From Candidatus Megaera endosymbiont of Mesostigma viride (GTDB lineage: Bacteria > Pseudomonadota > Alphaproteobacteria > Rickettsiales > Rickettsiaceae), in the NCBI GenBank assembly GCA_020410825.1, contig CP084576.1:620001-684000 (forward strand): a stretch of 64,000 bases of DNA, written 5' to 3'. Made by a program: the position numbers and the translations under genes. Shown here in pieces: positions 1 through 9,099 of this stretch (its first letter is position 1; each line of letters begins with the position of its first letter). The notes under the pieces are model-generated. The model was not told the DNA's origin. It made no database searches and saw only the letters and a program-made list of their open reading frames with translations.

Positions 1-55
1 TGACATTAATTGATCTTGTATATATTTGATTGTTAAATGATAATCGGAAAAATTC

Positions 56-712
56 ATGTTAAATAAAGCAGTTATTTTTGTCCTTTCCATTTTTCTTCTG
101 TCATCCTGCGCTACTGGTCCGGAAGGGTATTTTAAAAAATCAGCTAATAATAAGCTTTTTGATACTAAAGGTGCTAAAGGCGGTAAAAGAGCGCCTTTAT
201 ATAATAAAAAATATATTACTAAAGCAAAACAAAATGTAGCAAATAATGACTACGCTGACGAGGATGACGAATATGACGATTTACTTGAAAACGAAAATAT
301 TTCTCAAGCAAATAAGGATATGTATCGCTCAATTCTTGAACAGGAACTTGAAAGTAAATATATAGGTAAAAAGTCTAAAGAAAAACAAAATAAAGCCTAT
401 CCTGTTTTAGTTAGAAATAGCCCACGAGCTGACGACCGCTACTTGGAGGATAATTCAGCCTTAAGAGCGGAACTTGACCAAATTAAAACAATGCTTAATG
501 AAACTAAAAACGAAATGGCTAATTACAGATGCCCAACAGCTAAGGAATTAGAAAAAGCTCAGACAAATACAAGAACTTCAGGGAAGAATACAGATAATTT
601 AGGTAATTACAGCGAAACCGATAACAAACAGAAAACTCAATCTACTCCCCGCACTAAAAATTCCGATCCAAGTAATGAGGCAGACACAACTGAATCTGTT
701 AAATCAATCTAG
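56..712 (+). CDS. Putative outer-envelope lipoprotein, function unknown
   Basis: A 218-residue protein with a type II signal peptide: a short basic N-terminus, a hydrophobic stretch and a lipobox LLSSC with Cys18 as the lipidation site. The rest is hydrophilic and low in complexity, with an acidic patch near residues 70-80, a helical segment around residues 130-155 and a Ser/Thr/Asn-rich tail. I recognise no enzyme domain. The ATG at 56 gives an intact lipoprotein signal, which supports this start. The family is not recognised; small lipoproteins of this sort in Rickettsiaceae are often lineage-specific. Expected location is the periplasmic side of the inner or outer membrane. Confidence 0.75.
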   Translation: MLNKAVIFVLSIFLLSSCATGPEGYFKKSANNKLFDTKGAKGGKRAPLYNKKYITKAKQNVANNDYADEDDEYDDLLENENISQANKDMYRSILEQELESKYIGKKSKEKQNKAYPVLVRNSPRADDRYLEDNSALRAELDQIKTMLNETKNEMANYRCPTAKELEKAQTNTRTSGKNTDNLGNYSETDNKQKTQSTPRTKNSDPSNEADTTESVKSI

Positions 713-955
713 TATTTTCTTGCCAGGAATTAGCTTGCCTTCTGTAGATTCTCTAAACAAGGGAAAAACAGAAGAGTAACAATGAATTCATGGGAGTATA
801 TAAACAATTCAGTGGTGCTTGGCACTAATAATGATGGACCAAGGTCTATAGTTAATAGGTCAACAACGAATAACCCCCTCATCTAAATATTAATAAACCG
901 GCTAAATACTAAGGTTTGTGCTATAATTTCTGCCTTCTGCCCTATATATTTACCC

Positions 956-1501
956 TTATACCTTTTTTACCATTAAATCGCTTCCATGCCAAATAAAGCA
1001 TCCTTCGGTAACCTCATACTGACCTGCTTTATTAAAGCCGGCTTTATTATATACACGGATAGCTCTAGGATTATTTTCATCGGGATCAATAAAAAAAGTA
1101 TCCGCTTTATTATCAACTTCATCTTTATAAAAAGTGACAAATGCAGACAAAGTTGGGGCACCGAGCCCACATCCTAAATATTTTTTATTTCCTATACCAA
1201 AATCGAGTGATATGGTATGCCCTACCTGCGACATATTTGCCAGATGGACTTCTGAAAGATCTGTCTGGGTTCTTTCTAAAATATCTGATAAAATGAAAGC
1301 GTACGGCTTGCCATCAATATAACCAACTCAATACTTCGTTGTGCCAGCAAAATATTTTTGTGGCTTTTCATAGATAAAATTTAAGATATCGTCTTTATGA
1401 TTCTGACTATTATCCCAAAATTCCTGAATATGCTTCTCCTGAAGCCAGCTAAAAATAATATCGATATGCTTTAAAGCAGCTTTTTCAAAATGAATATTCA
1501 T
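956..1501 (-). pseudogene. GNAT-family N-acetyltransferase broken by one in-frame TGA
   Basis: Read from the ATG at 1501 the frame encodes about 181 residues, interrupted by a single TGA at 1328-1330 (codon 58). The frame before the stop (MNIHFEKAALKH...) and after it (VGYIDGKPYAF..., GIGNKKYLGCGLG, NPRAIRVYNKAGF) forms one continuous GNAT acetyltransferase of the aminoglycoside 6'-acetyltransferase-like type: the acetyl-CoA loop is seen as the G-rich GNKKYLGCGLG segment and the C-terminal NPRAxRVYxKAGF motif is present. TGA probably replaced a TGG Trp codon, since it follows a KY and precedes VGY in the beta-strand region. The downstream piece alone (956-1234, 92 residues) could be translated from an internal ATG but would lack the N-terminal substrate half. 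Recent inactivation, or a sequencing error, are the two readings. Confidence 0.75.
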
Positions 1502-1564
1502 AATTCTTTCTAAAATATAACTAAGACCTTCTCAACGTGTTGCACTAGTCGGTCCTGACTTCTA

Positions 1565-2584
1565 TTACTTATTATTTGGCTTTTGAATTAGTAAGTTATT
1601 ACTATTGTTAGTCAGATTATTTTCAAAATCATATAATTCCAGCATAAAATATTCATTTTCCGGCAATTTTGTTTGTGGAAAAATTGTACTAAACTCGTTA
1701 AGAAATGATTTAAATAACTTACCTTTAGCTATTACTGTTCTGATACCAACTGGAATCTTATTATGAAGCGCATAGGAGAAAATAACCGGATAAGCTAAAT
1801 TACCAACTTTCATATTTATTTTATTACCGGATGATTTTGAATCATAAATCACTTCGCTATTGCTAAGTTTGATAATCCTAGCATTATAAACTGCATTACC
1901 TCCACACAATAAAGGTAGTTTATAAGCTATTTCATCATCAAAAACCTTAACGTCTTCATCTACAAAATTTTGGGGCATTATTTCTTTAAGAATTACATTA
2001 AGTTTAAAACTATCTACTTTATCAGTTTGCGCCCCTACCCTATCTGTATATTTACTTGAGATTACGGCATGTCTTGTCTGACCAATTTTCATGCCAACAA
2101 TGACGGCATCCACACCAGGAGCTATCTGGTCGCTACCAAGGGGATAAGTAACTGTTTTTTCGCTAATAAGCATATTATTAGCAGCTAGAATCTTATACGC
2201 CACAGTTACCACATGTCCGCATGTTGCTGGACCTTCCCCGCCTTCGCCAAAAGTTTTTATATCAAACATGGCCTCGACTAAATTATCGTTGTTAATCTTA
2301 AATCCTTGTCCTGAACCAGCCATCGGTTTATTTATAGGTTGCAGAATATTTTCAAAAAACATTCTTCCTTCATCTGTTTTTAAAACATTAACAAGCACAT
2401 TCGAAATAGTCTTTTCAACAAAATTACCGGTCATATCGGTAGGAACTTGGGTGCTAGAGCTAGAATTATCAGGTTTATTCTTATCATTCATTTCAACAGG
2501 AGGTACTTTAATACCGTCGATATTATGTTTAAATATCATGTAAATAATAGCAATTGAAATGATTAAAGTTAATATTTTTTGCAT
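1565..2584 (-). CDS. Membrane-anchored FKBP-like protein, possibly inactive isomerase
   Basis: A 339-residue protein with one N-terminal hydrophobic segment (about residues 4-19), a Ser/Asn-rich linker, then a periplasmic part. Residues about 118-180 resemble an FKBP-type peptidyl-prolyl isomerase core: the segment PLGSDQIAPGVDAVIVGMK followed by IGQTRHAVI matches the family pattern of a Gly-rich turn, a Pro-Gly, and GMKxGxxR. A second, weaker FKBP-like unit seems to lie at about residues 228-292 (MKVGN...PVGIRTVIAKG). Aromatic active-site residues of true FKBPs are not clearly kept, so a chaperone or scaffold role is as likely as isomerase activity. Transcribed away from the gene at 2803. 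The assignment rests on motif resemblance only. Confidence 0.6.
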   Translation of the reverse strand: MQKILTLIISIAIIYMIFKHNIDGIKVPPVEMNDKNKPDNSSSSTQVPTDMTGNFVEKTISNVLVNVLKTDEGRMFFENILQPINKPMAGSGQGFKINNDNLVEAMFDIKTFGEGGEGPATCGHVVTVAYKILAANNMLISEKTVTYPLGSDQIAPGVDAVIVGMKIGQTRHAVISSKYTDRVGAQTDKVDSFKLNVILKEIMPQNFVDEDVKVFDDEIAYKLPLLCGGNAVYNARIIKLSNSEVIYDSKSSGNKINMKVGNLAYPVIFSYALHNKIPVGIRTVIAKGKLFKSFLNEFSTIFPQTKLPENEYFMLELYDFENNLTNNSNNLLIQKPNNK

Positions 2585-2802
2585 CGTTATATTTCCTGTA
2601 TTTTTAACTAATTACCCAGATAGTAAATTAAGAGCTTAGAAATTACAAATAACACTCTTCTTAACAGCAAAAAACTTTTTCTATTGTGGTAATTATTAAG
2701 ATTCAATCTCAAAGCAAGATAATGTGAGGCTTTTTCACCCAGTTCTAAGAAACTGCTAATTCTAATTTAATATTAAACTATTCACATAAATAAGAATTTA
2801 TT

Positions 2803-3510
2803 ATGCTCATAGCAAGCACCACAATATCTGGGATAATTTATTTTATAATGGTTTCTATGAAATTTAATATATTTTTTGCTTTCATATTCATAAACATAAT
2901 TTGTCTTAACAAGAGCTTGGCAGATTCTTCACATTCTGATTTCTATTTAAATAAAATGAATTTTTGTAAAATCACCCCAAAAGCAGAGAATAACTACGAA
3001 CCAGAAAATTTTGAATTAACTAATAATTTATTACGTGAAACCGGCCAAGAGTCTTTGTACTGCGGGGAAAAAATTATTATAACCGGAGTAGTGGTAGATC
3101 AAAACTGTGTTCCGGTTGGTGATGCTAAAGTATATATTTGGCAAATTAACTGCAAAGGAAAATATCCTTACCAGCCATTTAAAAAAGATCTCAATAAAAA
3201 ACTTATAGATACTGATAAAACCCTCACTTTTACTGGTAACGGAGTTGCCACAACAAATAATAAAGGGGAATTTCACTTTATTACGGTATACCCTCCCGCA
3301 GTTCATGGAATTGAATCCCATATTAATGTTAGGGTTGAGCACAGAAAGCTTGGAAACTTACAAACGCGCCTGTTTTTAAAAGGACACAAGCTTGCTACTC
3401 CTGAATATTACCCAGAACTGTCTAATATTTATGAAGTTGCCTCCAAGAAAAATATTAGTATATACAATTATCAGATAGTAATATCTGGTGAAAGTGAAGA
3501 TAATTATTAG
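2803..3510 (+). CDS. Secreted intradiol-dioxygenase-like protein
   Basis: The beta-sandwich part (residues about 88-195) resembles the intradiol ring-cleavage dioxygenase fold (protocatechuate 3,4-dioxygenase beta-subunit type): GEKIIITGVVVDQNCVPVGD, then AKVYIWQIN, a GEFHFITVYPP strand and the closing LQTRLFLKGH strand. A hydrophobic leader ending near residue 40 indicates export. Several ATGs are in frame (2803, 2848, 2857); starting at 2857 leaves a normal signal peptide (MKFNIFFAFIF...), so the true start may be there. The family's iron-binding HIH is HIN here (His173-Ile-Asn175) and the neighbouring Tyr ligand is not obvious, so catalysis is doubtful. Rickettsial genomes carry similar proteins of unknown role. 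Confidence 0.7.
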   Translation: MLIASTTISGIIYFIMVSMKFNIFFAFIFINIICLNKSLADSSHSDFYLNKMNFCKITPKAENNYEPENFELTNNLLRETGQESLYCGEKIIITGVVVDQNCVPVGDAKVYIWQINCKGKYPYQPFKKDLNKKLIDTDKTLTFTGNGVATTNNKGEFHFITVYPPAVHGIESHINVRVEHRKLGNLQTRLFLKGHKLATPEYYPELSNIYEVASKKNISIYNYQIVISGESEDNY

Positions 3511-3790
3511 TTTTAGTTAACTAATTTAAGATCGGAAAGTTTGTTTATGTACAAGAAAAATATGTGGTTTTCAAGTACAACTATATTATCGCTGTCTACG
3601 TCCATTTTGCCCAAAAACTAGAGACGATAATAGTCCCTTTTTATGCAGCCATAACAAAAATCTCCTCTTCTGTAGAACCCACATACCTTATATTTAATTA
3701 TAAGGGAAAGTCCTGTTAAGGTGGTTTTCATAATAGTTATTTTATAGACTGAGTCTGCACCAACATAATAAGATAGTGTTTTTGCCAGAA

Positions 3791-5608
3791 TCAATTATCC
3801 CCTACTTTTAGAGCGGCAATAAAGGCAGATTGCGGAATTTCGACATTCCCTATATTTCTCATTCGTTTTTTCCCGGCTTTCTGTTTTTCAAGCAATTTCC
3901 TTTTTCTGGTAATATCACCGCCATAACATTTTGCTAAAACATCTTTCCTCATAGCTTTCACATTTTCTCTGGCTATTATTTTCCCACCTATTGCTGCTTG
4001 AATAGCAATTTGAAATAACTGCCTTGGAATTAAATCTTTTAATCTTGCACATAATTCCCGTCCTCTTGATTCGGCTCTAGATTTGTGAACAATTATCGAT
4101 AGCGCATCTACTGGATCACTGTTAACCATAATAGTAAGTTTAACCAAATTACTTTCTTGATACCCGTCTATTTCCCAGTCAAAACTTGCATAACCTTTGC
4201 TACAACCTTTCAGACGATCGTAAAAATCAAAAACAATCTCATTGAGCGGTAGTCTATATATAACCATTATTCTTCCGGCGATGTATTTCATGTCAACTTG
4301 CTCTCCCCTTTTATCCGTACAGAGGGTAAGTACAGAACCTAAATATTCTTCAGGAACCATAATAGTTGCACGAATCCATGGCTCTAACATGGTTTCTATT
4401 GTCTGCGGATCAGGGAAATCAGCCGGATTATGAACTTCAACTTGTTTTCCGCCTCTTAAATTCACTTTATATACGACACTCGGTGCTGTTGTAATCAGAT
4501 CTAGATCAAATTCACGCTCTAACCTTTCCTGGACGATTTCAAGATGCAGAAGCCCAAGGAAACCACATCTAAATCCGAAACCAAGGGCAGTCGAACTTTC
4601 CGTTTCGAATTCAAGGCTGGCATCATTAAGCCTAAGCTTACCTAGAGAATCTTTTAAACGCTCAAAATCTGATGCATCCGCTGGAAATAAGCTGCAAAAC
4701 ACTACCGGTAAATTAGGTTTGAATCCAGGCAGCATTTTTACTTCAATTTTACTATCTTCGGTAATTGTATCACCGACTTTACATTCTGTTACCTGCTTGA
4801 TTGAAGCAGTAAAAAAACCTAATTGACCAGCCTCCAGAACATCACACATTACTTTCTTTGGAGTAAAATAACCGACATTATCAACAATATAGGTATTTTT
4901 TGTTGATAACATTTTGATTTTCATATTTTTCTTTAACTGACCTTGAAAAATCCTAACCAGAATTACCACGCCTAGATACTGATCATACCAGCTGTCTACT
5001 AACAGAGCTTTGAGAATATTAGGATTTTCATCTTGGACAAAATCATTCTTTGGAGCTGGAAGTCTTGTAACAATCGCTTCTAAGACATCTTCTATACCGA
5101 TACCGCTTTTAGCCGACACTAGTAGTGCATCAGAAGCATCTATTCCTATGACATTTTCTATCTGTTCTTTGATCATCTCGGGTTCTGCTGCCGGTAAATC
5201 AATTTTATTTAAAACCGGAACAATTTCATGGTTATTATCAATTGCCTGGTAAACATTAGCCAAGGTCTGAGCCTCAACACCCTGGCTTGCATCAACTACC
5301 AAGAGCGACCCTTCACACGCCGCAAGCGACCTACTAACCTCATAAGAAAAGTCGACATGACCTGGGGTATCCATGAGGTTGAGCTGGTATGTATTACCGT
5401 CTTTAGCTTTATACTTCAACCTGACTGTTTGAGCCTTAATAGTAATGCCACGTTCCCTTTCAATATCCATTGAATCAAGCACTTGCTGACTCATCTCCCT
5501 TTTTTCCAGTCCTCCACAATATTCAATGAGTCTATCAGCTAAAGTAGATTTTCCGTGGTCAATATGGGCTATAATTGCAAAATTCCGGATAAATTTTTGT
5601 TCAGTCAT
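3791..5608 (-). CDS. lepA: Elongation factor 4 (LepA), ribosome back-translocation GTPase
   Basis: Full-length 605-residue LepA. The P-loop AHIDHGKST is at residues 14-22, switch [10 protein letters not shown] near residue 80, and the guanine-specificity motif NKID near residue 137. The LepA-specific C-terminal domain ends in the basic motif [15 protein letters not shown] and GKKRMRNIG, which contacts the ribosomal A and P sites in the family. The factor binds ribosomes on the cytoplasmic side and promotes correct elongation or assembly under stress. It is transcribed alone: the next gene upstream on this strand is over 200 bases away. Conservation of all G motifs suggests it is active. Confidence 0.97.
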   Translation of the reverse strand: MTEQKFIRNFAIIAHIDHGKSTLADRLIEYCGGLEKREMSQQVLDSMDIERERGITIKAQTVRLKYKAKDGNTYQLNLMDTPGHVDFSYEVSRSLAACEGSLLVVDASQGVEAQTLANVYQAIDNNHEIVPVLNKIDLPAAEPEMIKEQIENVIGIDASDALLVSAKSGIGIEDVLEAIVTRLPAPKNDFVQDENPNILKALLVDSWYDQYLGVVILVRIFQGQLKKNMKIKMLSTKNTYIVDNVGYFTPKKVMCDVLEAGQLGFFTASIKQVTECKVGDTITEDSKIEVKMLPGFKPNLPVVFCSLFPADASDFERLKDSLGKLRLNDASLEFETESSTALGFGFRCGFLGLLHLEIVQERLEREFDLDLITTAPSVVYKVNLRGGKQVEVHNPADFPDPQTIETMLEPWIRATIMVPEEYLGSVLTLCTDKRGEQVDMKYIAGRIMVIYRLPLNEIVFDFYDRLKGCSKGYASFDWEIDGYQESNLVKLTIMVNSDPVDALSIIVHKSRAESRGRELCARLKDLIPRQLFQIAIQAAIGGKIIARENVKAMRKDVLAKCYGGDITRKRKLLEKQKAGKKRMRNIGNVEIPQSAFIAALKVGDN

Positions 5609-5752
5609 TTTGTTCTCAAAATCTTGATAAGCTATAATTTATACTCATTAACTAAAAATGAGCCATTAACGGCCACATTATAACACTTATTTTGCTTAAT
5701 CCTAGAAAAAGTTAATAGAGGACCTAAAGCACTCTTCTATATTTACTGAAAT

Positions 5753-5786
5753 TAAAAAAGGTAAGATACAAATACTTATCTTACCT
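5753..5786 (-). terminator. Rho-independent terminator of the metalloprotease-like gene
   Basis: On the minus strand a perfect 10-bp stem (AGGTAAGATA, 5777-5786 pairing with 5759-5768) with an 8-base loop is followed directly by a run of T residues (5754-5758). It lies about 40 bases after the stop codon of the gene ending at 5829. Confidence 0.75.
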
Positions 5787-5828
5787 CTTCATATATTTCA
5801 AATTGAAAACTAATAATTTCTGCTATTT

Positions 5829-7376
5829 TTAAGCTTCTAATAAAGCTATATCCCCTACCGGCTCTACATCACTAAAACCTAAATAATCAAGGATGAGATG
5901 TGATTGGTTGGAAATAGATGTATCGGATGATTCTTTACCGGAATAAAATATATCCTCTAAGGTTTCAGATAGCTTCGATTTTCCATCCTTGGAATAAACA
6001 TTTAGAACAGGCAAGAAATGAGTTTTAAACCAGGAAGCAAAAAGTTCCGACTGCGTTACGCTAAAACCAGTATCAACGTCTCCAGTTTGCTTCTGATGGA
6101 TTGTGCCCGCTGTTTCTCCTACATAATACGCAATCATTTCCCTTGCATAATTCTGATTTAAGTATTCATAGCTAGGATGATTTTTAATAGAAAAGTCCTC
6201 TCTTGCCGCTTTTTCTAAATCTTCTTGTGACTTAGTAATTGGAGTTTCCAAATGATAAGGCCTGTGATCAAATTTGTCATCAAATAAAAAACCAACCACA
6301 TTATGAGTATATTCATGAACTAACGTATCCAAATTCGAGGATACGTTAGATGTATATATGGTTGAGGCTTTATCTCCTATTGTTATTGATATTCCGTCCA
6401 TTGTTGCGTAGCCGTCGGTTATGCCTTGGCTAAATTTAAAGACGATAGGATTTAAATCGGTAGCAATAGATAAAACTGTTTTGATAAGGTTTGTTTCATC
6501 ATGCTTCAAAACTATTTCCAGCCCCTCTATCAACTCTTGTATTGATATCTTGCTTAGGTCAATACCTCTTGCTAAATAAGCCGACTTAAAAAGGTTCTTA
6601 ATTGCTGGATTGTTGTGCGATTTTACAATCTCACTACCTATGAACTTTTCTCTATTAAAATCAAATTTACCCGATTTATTTAAGTACGCCATAGTTACTG
6701 GATCAATCTTATCATAAAGATCATCTGGCACACTACGAAAAAAAATCTCATTTTCTGTTATTAATTTATGCAATACCTTAACACTATCGTAATTACCATA
6801 TTTTAATAGCGAGAATTGGCTTAAAGATTCTAGTTGAGTAGTATGCGGTAACGTAGCTATTGACTTTATCATATCTTCATATTTTTCTAATCCTTCTATT
6901 GCCTTCCCCTTACCTTTAAGTGCTGGTAAACTCTGTGAATCAAAACTAAATGTACGTTCTTCAACCGGAGTTATTGCAGCAAGGCTACCTGGAGGAGTAA
7001 CTTCTTCTATTAATAAGGAGGCGGGATTACTACTGACTTCACCTTCTAAAGATATAAGCGGTAATTCTTCCAGAGTAGGAGTAAAAAACGATCCACTACT
7101 TGGGCTACTAAGTGGAGTAATTCCTGCTACCTGAGACGCCTGATTACTACTGACCTCACCTTCTAAAGATATAAGCGGTAATTCTTCCAGAGTAGGAGTA
7201 AAAAACGATCCACTACTAAGTGGAGTAATTCCTGCTACCTGAGACGCCTGATTACTACTGACTTCACCTTCTAAAGATATAAGCGGTAATTCAGAAATAT
7301 CAATAGTAGTATCTACTGTTAATACAGTATCAATTCCATTGAATTCTTCTTGTTCATTAACTTTATTTTTTGTCAT
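5829..7376 (-). CDS. Putative zinc metalloprotease with N-terminal tandem repeats (candidate effector)
   Basis: A 515-residue protein without a signal peptide. Residues 30-120 are built of near-identical tandem repeats of 36 and 39 residues plus a 16-residue partial copy, each starting LPLISLEGEVSSN. The C-terminal part carries a zincin motif HEYTH (His354-Glu355...His358) preceded by a hydrophobic helix (LDTLV), and a downstream helix NYAREMIAYYVGE whose Glu413 is a plausible third zinc ligand. A bulky central region (residues 160-330) is helical and unrecognised. Proline- and serine-rich repeats ahead of an enzyme domain, with no signal peptide, are common in secreted effectors of intracellular bacteria, but secretion is inference. 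It is monocistronic, with its own terminator and an AT-rich leader. I do not recognise a named family. Confidence 0.75.
   Translation of the reverse strand: MTKNKVNEQEEFNGIDTVLTVDTTIDISELPLISLEGEVSSNQASQVAGITPLSSGSFFTPTLEELPLISLEGEVSSNQASQVAGITPLSSPSSGSFFTPTLEELPLISLEGEVSSNPASLLIEEVTPPGSLAAITPVEERTFSFDSQSLPALKGKGKAIEGLEKYEDMIKSIATLPHTTQLESLSQFSLLKYGNYDSVKVLHKLITENEIFFRSVPDDLYDKIDPVTMAYLNKSGKFDFNREKFIGSEIVKSHNNPAIKNLFKSAYLARGIDLSKISIQELIEGLEIVLKHDETNLIKTVLSIATDLNPIVFKFSQGITDGYATMDGISITIGDKASTIYTSNVSSNLDTLVHEYTHNVVGFLFDDKFDHRPYHLETPITKSQEDLEKAAREDFSIKNHPSYEYLNQNYAREMIAYYVGETAGTIHQKQTGDVDTGFSVTQSELFASWFKTHFLPVLNVYSKDGKSKLSETLEDIFYSGKESSDTSISNQSHLILDYLGFSDVEPVGDIALLEA
7017..7289 (-). repeat. Intragenic tandem repeat, 2.4 copies of 108-117 bp
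   Basis: Copy 1 spans 7182-7289 (36 codons), copy 2 spans 7065-7181 (39 codons; a 9-base insertion encodes an extra PSS/SPS-type triplet), and a partial copy spans 7017-7064. Nucleotide identity between copies is almost complete, so the expansion is recent and the copy number is likely to vary between strains. The repeats stay in frame with the metalloprotease-like gene. Confidence 0.9.
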
Positions 7377-7390
7377 GTATGTAATAATTT

Positions 7391-7469
7391 TTAATTTATA
7401 TTAATAATTTATCTAAAGCAGATTATTAACATAAATTAATTTACAAGTCGATATATTAATTTATATTAA
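7391..7469. repeat. AT-rich direct repeats upstream of the metalloprotease-like gene
   Basis: The 14-base sequence TTAATTTATATTAA occurs at 7391-7404 and again at 7456-7469, just upstream of the minus-strand start at 7376. It is nearly palindromic. It may be an operator or simply AT-rich chance; nothing else is recognisable between 7377 and 7657. Confidence 0.35.
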
Positions 7470-7657
7470 CTTTTAAATTAAAAATGACTTAAAAAGAGAA
7501 GAGTATTAGTGAACAAGAAGAGCACCTAATATTACCTTGACCCTGGACTGATAAATGGTCTATAATTCCACGACACCACATTTACCGAATTATTTAGGTA
7601 AAAGGTACATAACCTACCCTAGGTAAAGGAGAAGAAAATATAACAGAATAAACACAA

Positions 7658-8762
7658 ATGCGTGCAGAAATAGAAAATCTTAAAACCAGAATTGAGCAAT
7701 CTTTAATATTGCTCCGGAGGTCTCTTTGACATTGATGAGGCAAGAAAAAGGCTAAATGCTCTCGAAGAACAAGCAAATAAACCAGATCTTTGGAATGACC
7801 AAAAAAAGGCGACTTTATTACTAAAAGAAAAAAGAGTTTTGGAAAATACCCTAAACTCTTTTGATAAAATTAATAATGGTCTTACTGATAACATTGAACT
7901 TGCTAATATAGCCGAAGAGGAAAATGATGAAGCTGTGCTAGATCAAGTAGAAAAAGAGCTAACAGAACTTGCTAGTATAGCTACAAAATTTGAAACTGAA
8001 TGTCTGTTTTCTGGCGAAGCTGATATTAATAACTGCTTTCTTGAGATCAACGCCGGAGCAGGTGGAACAGAAAGTCATGACTGGGCATCGATGATGATGC
8101 GTATGTACTTACGCTTTGCCGAACGCCTTGGGTTTAAGACAGAAATAATTAACATTATTGCCGGAGAAGAAGCTGGGGTTAAATCTTGCTGTATAAAAAT
8201 AAAAGGAGAAATGGCTTTTGGATGGTTTAGAACCGAATCAGGGGTACATAGACTTGTCCGTATTTCTCCTTTTAATGCCGCCGGTAAAAGAATGACGAGC
8301 TTTGCTTCATGTTGGGTTTATCCGGAAATTGATGATAATATAGATATTACTATTGAGGAAAAGGATTTAAGAATAGACACATACCGAGCATCGGGCGCAG
8401 GAGGTCAGCATGTTAACACTACCGATTCCGCAGTCCGAATAACCCATATCCCAACAAATATCGTAGTGCAATGTCAGAACGATAGATCACAGCACAGAAA
8501 CAAAGCTGAAGCCATGGCTATGCTTAAGGCTAGGTTATATGATTTAGAAATAAAAAAACAGAACGAAGAAATAGACAAGGAAAACGCTGCAAAAACTGAT
8601 ATTAGCTGGGGACATCAAATTAGATCATACGTATTACAGCCCTACCAAATGGTTAAAGACCTTCGAACAGAATACGAAACGTCCGACTCAAATGGTGTTT
8701 TAGATGGTAATTTAGGAAAATTTGTCTCCGCTGCCTTAGCACAAAAAGCAGCAAAGTATTAA
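7658..8762 (+). CDS. prfB: Peptide chain release factor 2, made by programmed +1 frameshift
   Basis: The gene starts at ATG 7658 and runs 23 codons to an in-frame TGA at 7727-7729. Shifting +1 at CTT-TGA-C continues as LDIDEARKRLN and gives a 367-residue protein, the normal RF2 length. The Shine-Dalgarno-like GGAGG sits at 7716-7720, three bases before the CTT slip codon, exactly as in the classic autoregulatory site. The catalytic GGQ motif (SGAGGQHVN) and the RF2 recognition region (RISPFN) are present. RF2 releases peptides at UGA and UAA codons; low RF2 permits the shift. Annotating from the internal ATG at 7839 would miss about 60 N-terminal residues. The toxin-antitoxin pair begins 28 bases downstream. 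Confidence 0.96.
7715..7730 (+). promoter_or_regulatory. RF2 programmed +1 frameshift site
   Basis: CGGAGG, a TCT spacer, then CTT TGA C. The P-site tRNA-Leu slips from CUU to UUU when the UGA is decoded slowly, aided by the internal anti-SD pairing of GGAGG. Both frames are continuous around it, which confirms the shift. Confidence 0.95.
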
Positions 8763-8790
8763 CTCATACTTTAAATAGGTAAAAGTTATT

Positions 8791-9099
8791 ATGCGTTTAA
8801 CCGAAACTCAAGTGAAAGCTATCCTAGAGAGTTTTTCTTTATATTTTATGAAAGGAGATAAAATATGGTTATTTGGTTCTAGGGTTGACGATTCTAAAAA
8901 AGGGGGCGATATAGACCTCTACGTAGAAACAAATTATGACGATTTATTTATTGTCACAAAAAAGGAAATAGAGTTTGTAACTAATCTAAAAAAGATTATT
9001 GGAGATCAAAAAATTGATATTGTTATTAATGTTTTATCACAAAACCAGCAATTATCAATATATGCCGAAGCCAAAAACACAGGGGTACAACTTTTATGA
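8791..9099 (+). CDS. MNT-type minimal nucleotidyltransferase antitoxin (MntA-like)
   Basis: A 102-residue minimal nucleotidyltransferase: GSR at residues 29-31 followed after nine residues by DID (Asp40, Asp42), the GS-x9-D-x-D metal-binding signature, and a later KIDIVI strand that should carry the third acidic residue. In characterised MNT/HEPN modules the MNT protein neutralises its partner toxin by adding AMP to a tyrosine. The stop codon overlaps the start of the next gene (ATGA at 9096-9099), so the two are translationally coupled. The start at 8791 is preceded by AGGTAAAAGTTATT, a plausible though distant ribosome-binding site. Confidence 0.85.
   Translation: MRLTETQVKAILESFSLYFMKGDKIWLFGSRVDDSKKGGDIDLYVETNYDDLFIVTKKEIEFVTNLKKIIGDQKIDIVINVLSQNQQLSIYAEAKNTGVQLL

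Noticed and set aside
713..955. Short frames on both strands (34 and about 50 codons)
   Set aside because: No motif, no convincing start and no conserved composition; treated as spacer.
3511..3790. Possible gene or RNA in the spacer after the dioxygenase-like gene
   Set aside because: Only a 24-codon frame and a weak inverted repeat (near 3581 and 3625); no support for a product.
7017..7289. CRISPR-like repeat array
   Set aside because: Repeats are long (108-117 bases), adjacent without spacers and encode protein in frame.
7839..8762. Shorter RF2 starting at an internal ATG
   Set aside because: The upstream frame with the canonical frameshift site gives the full-length factor.
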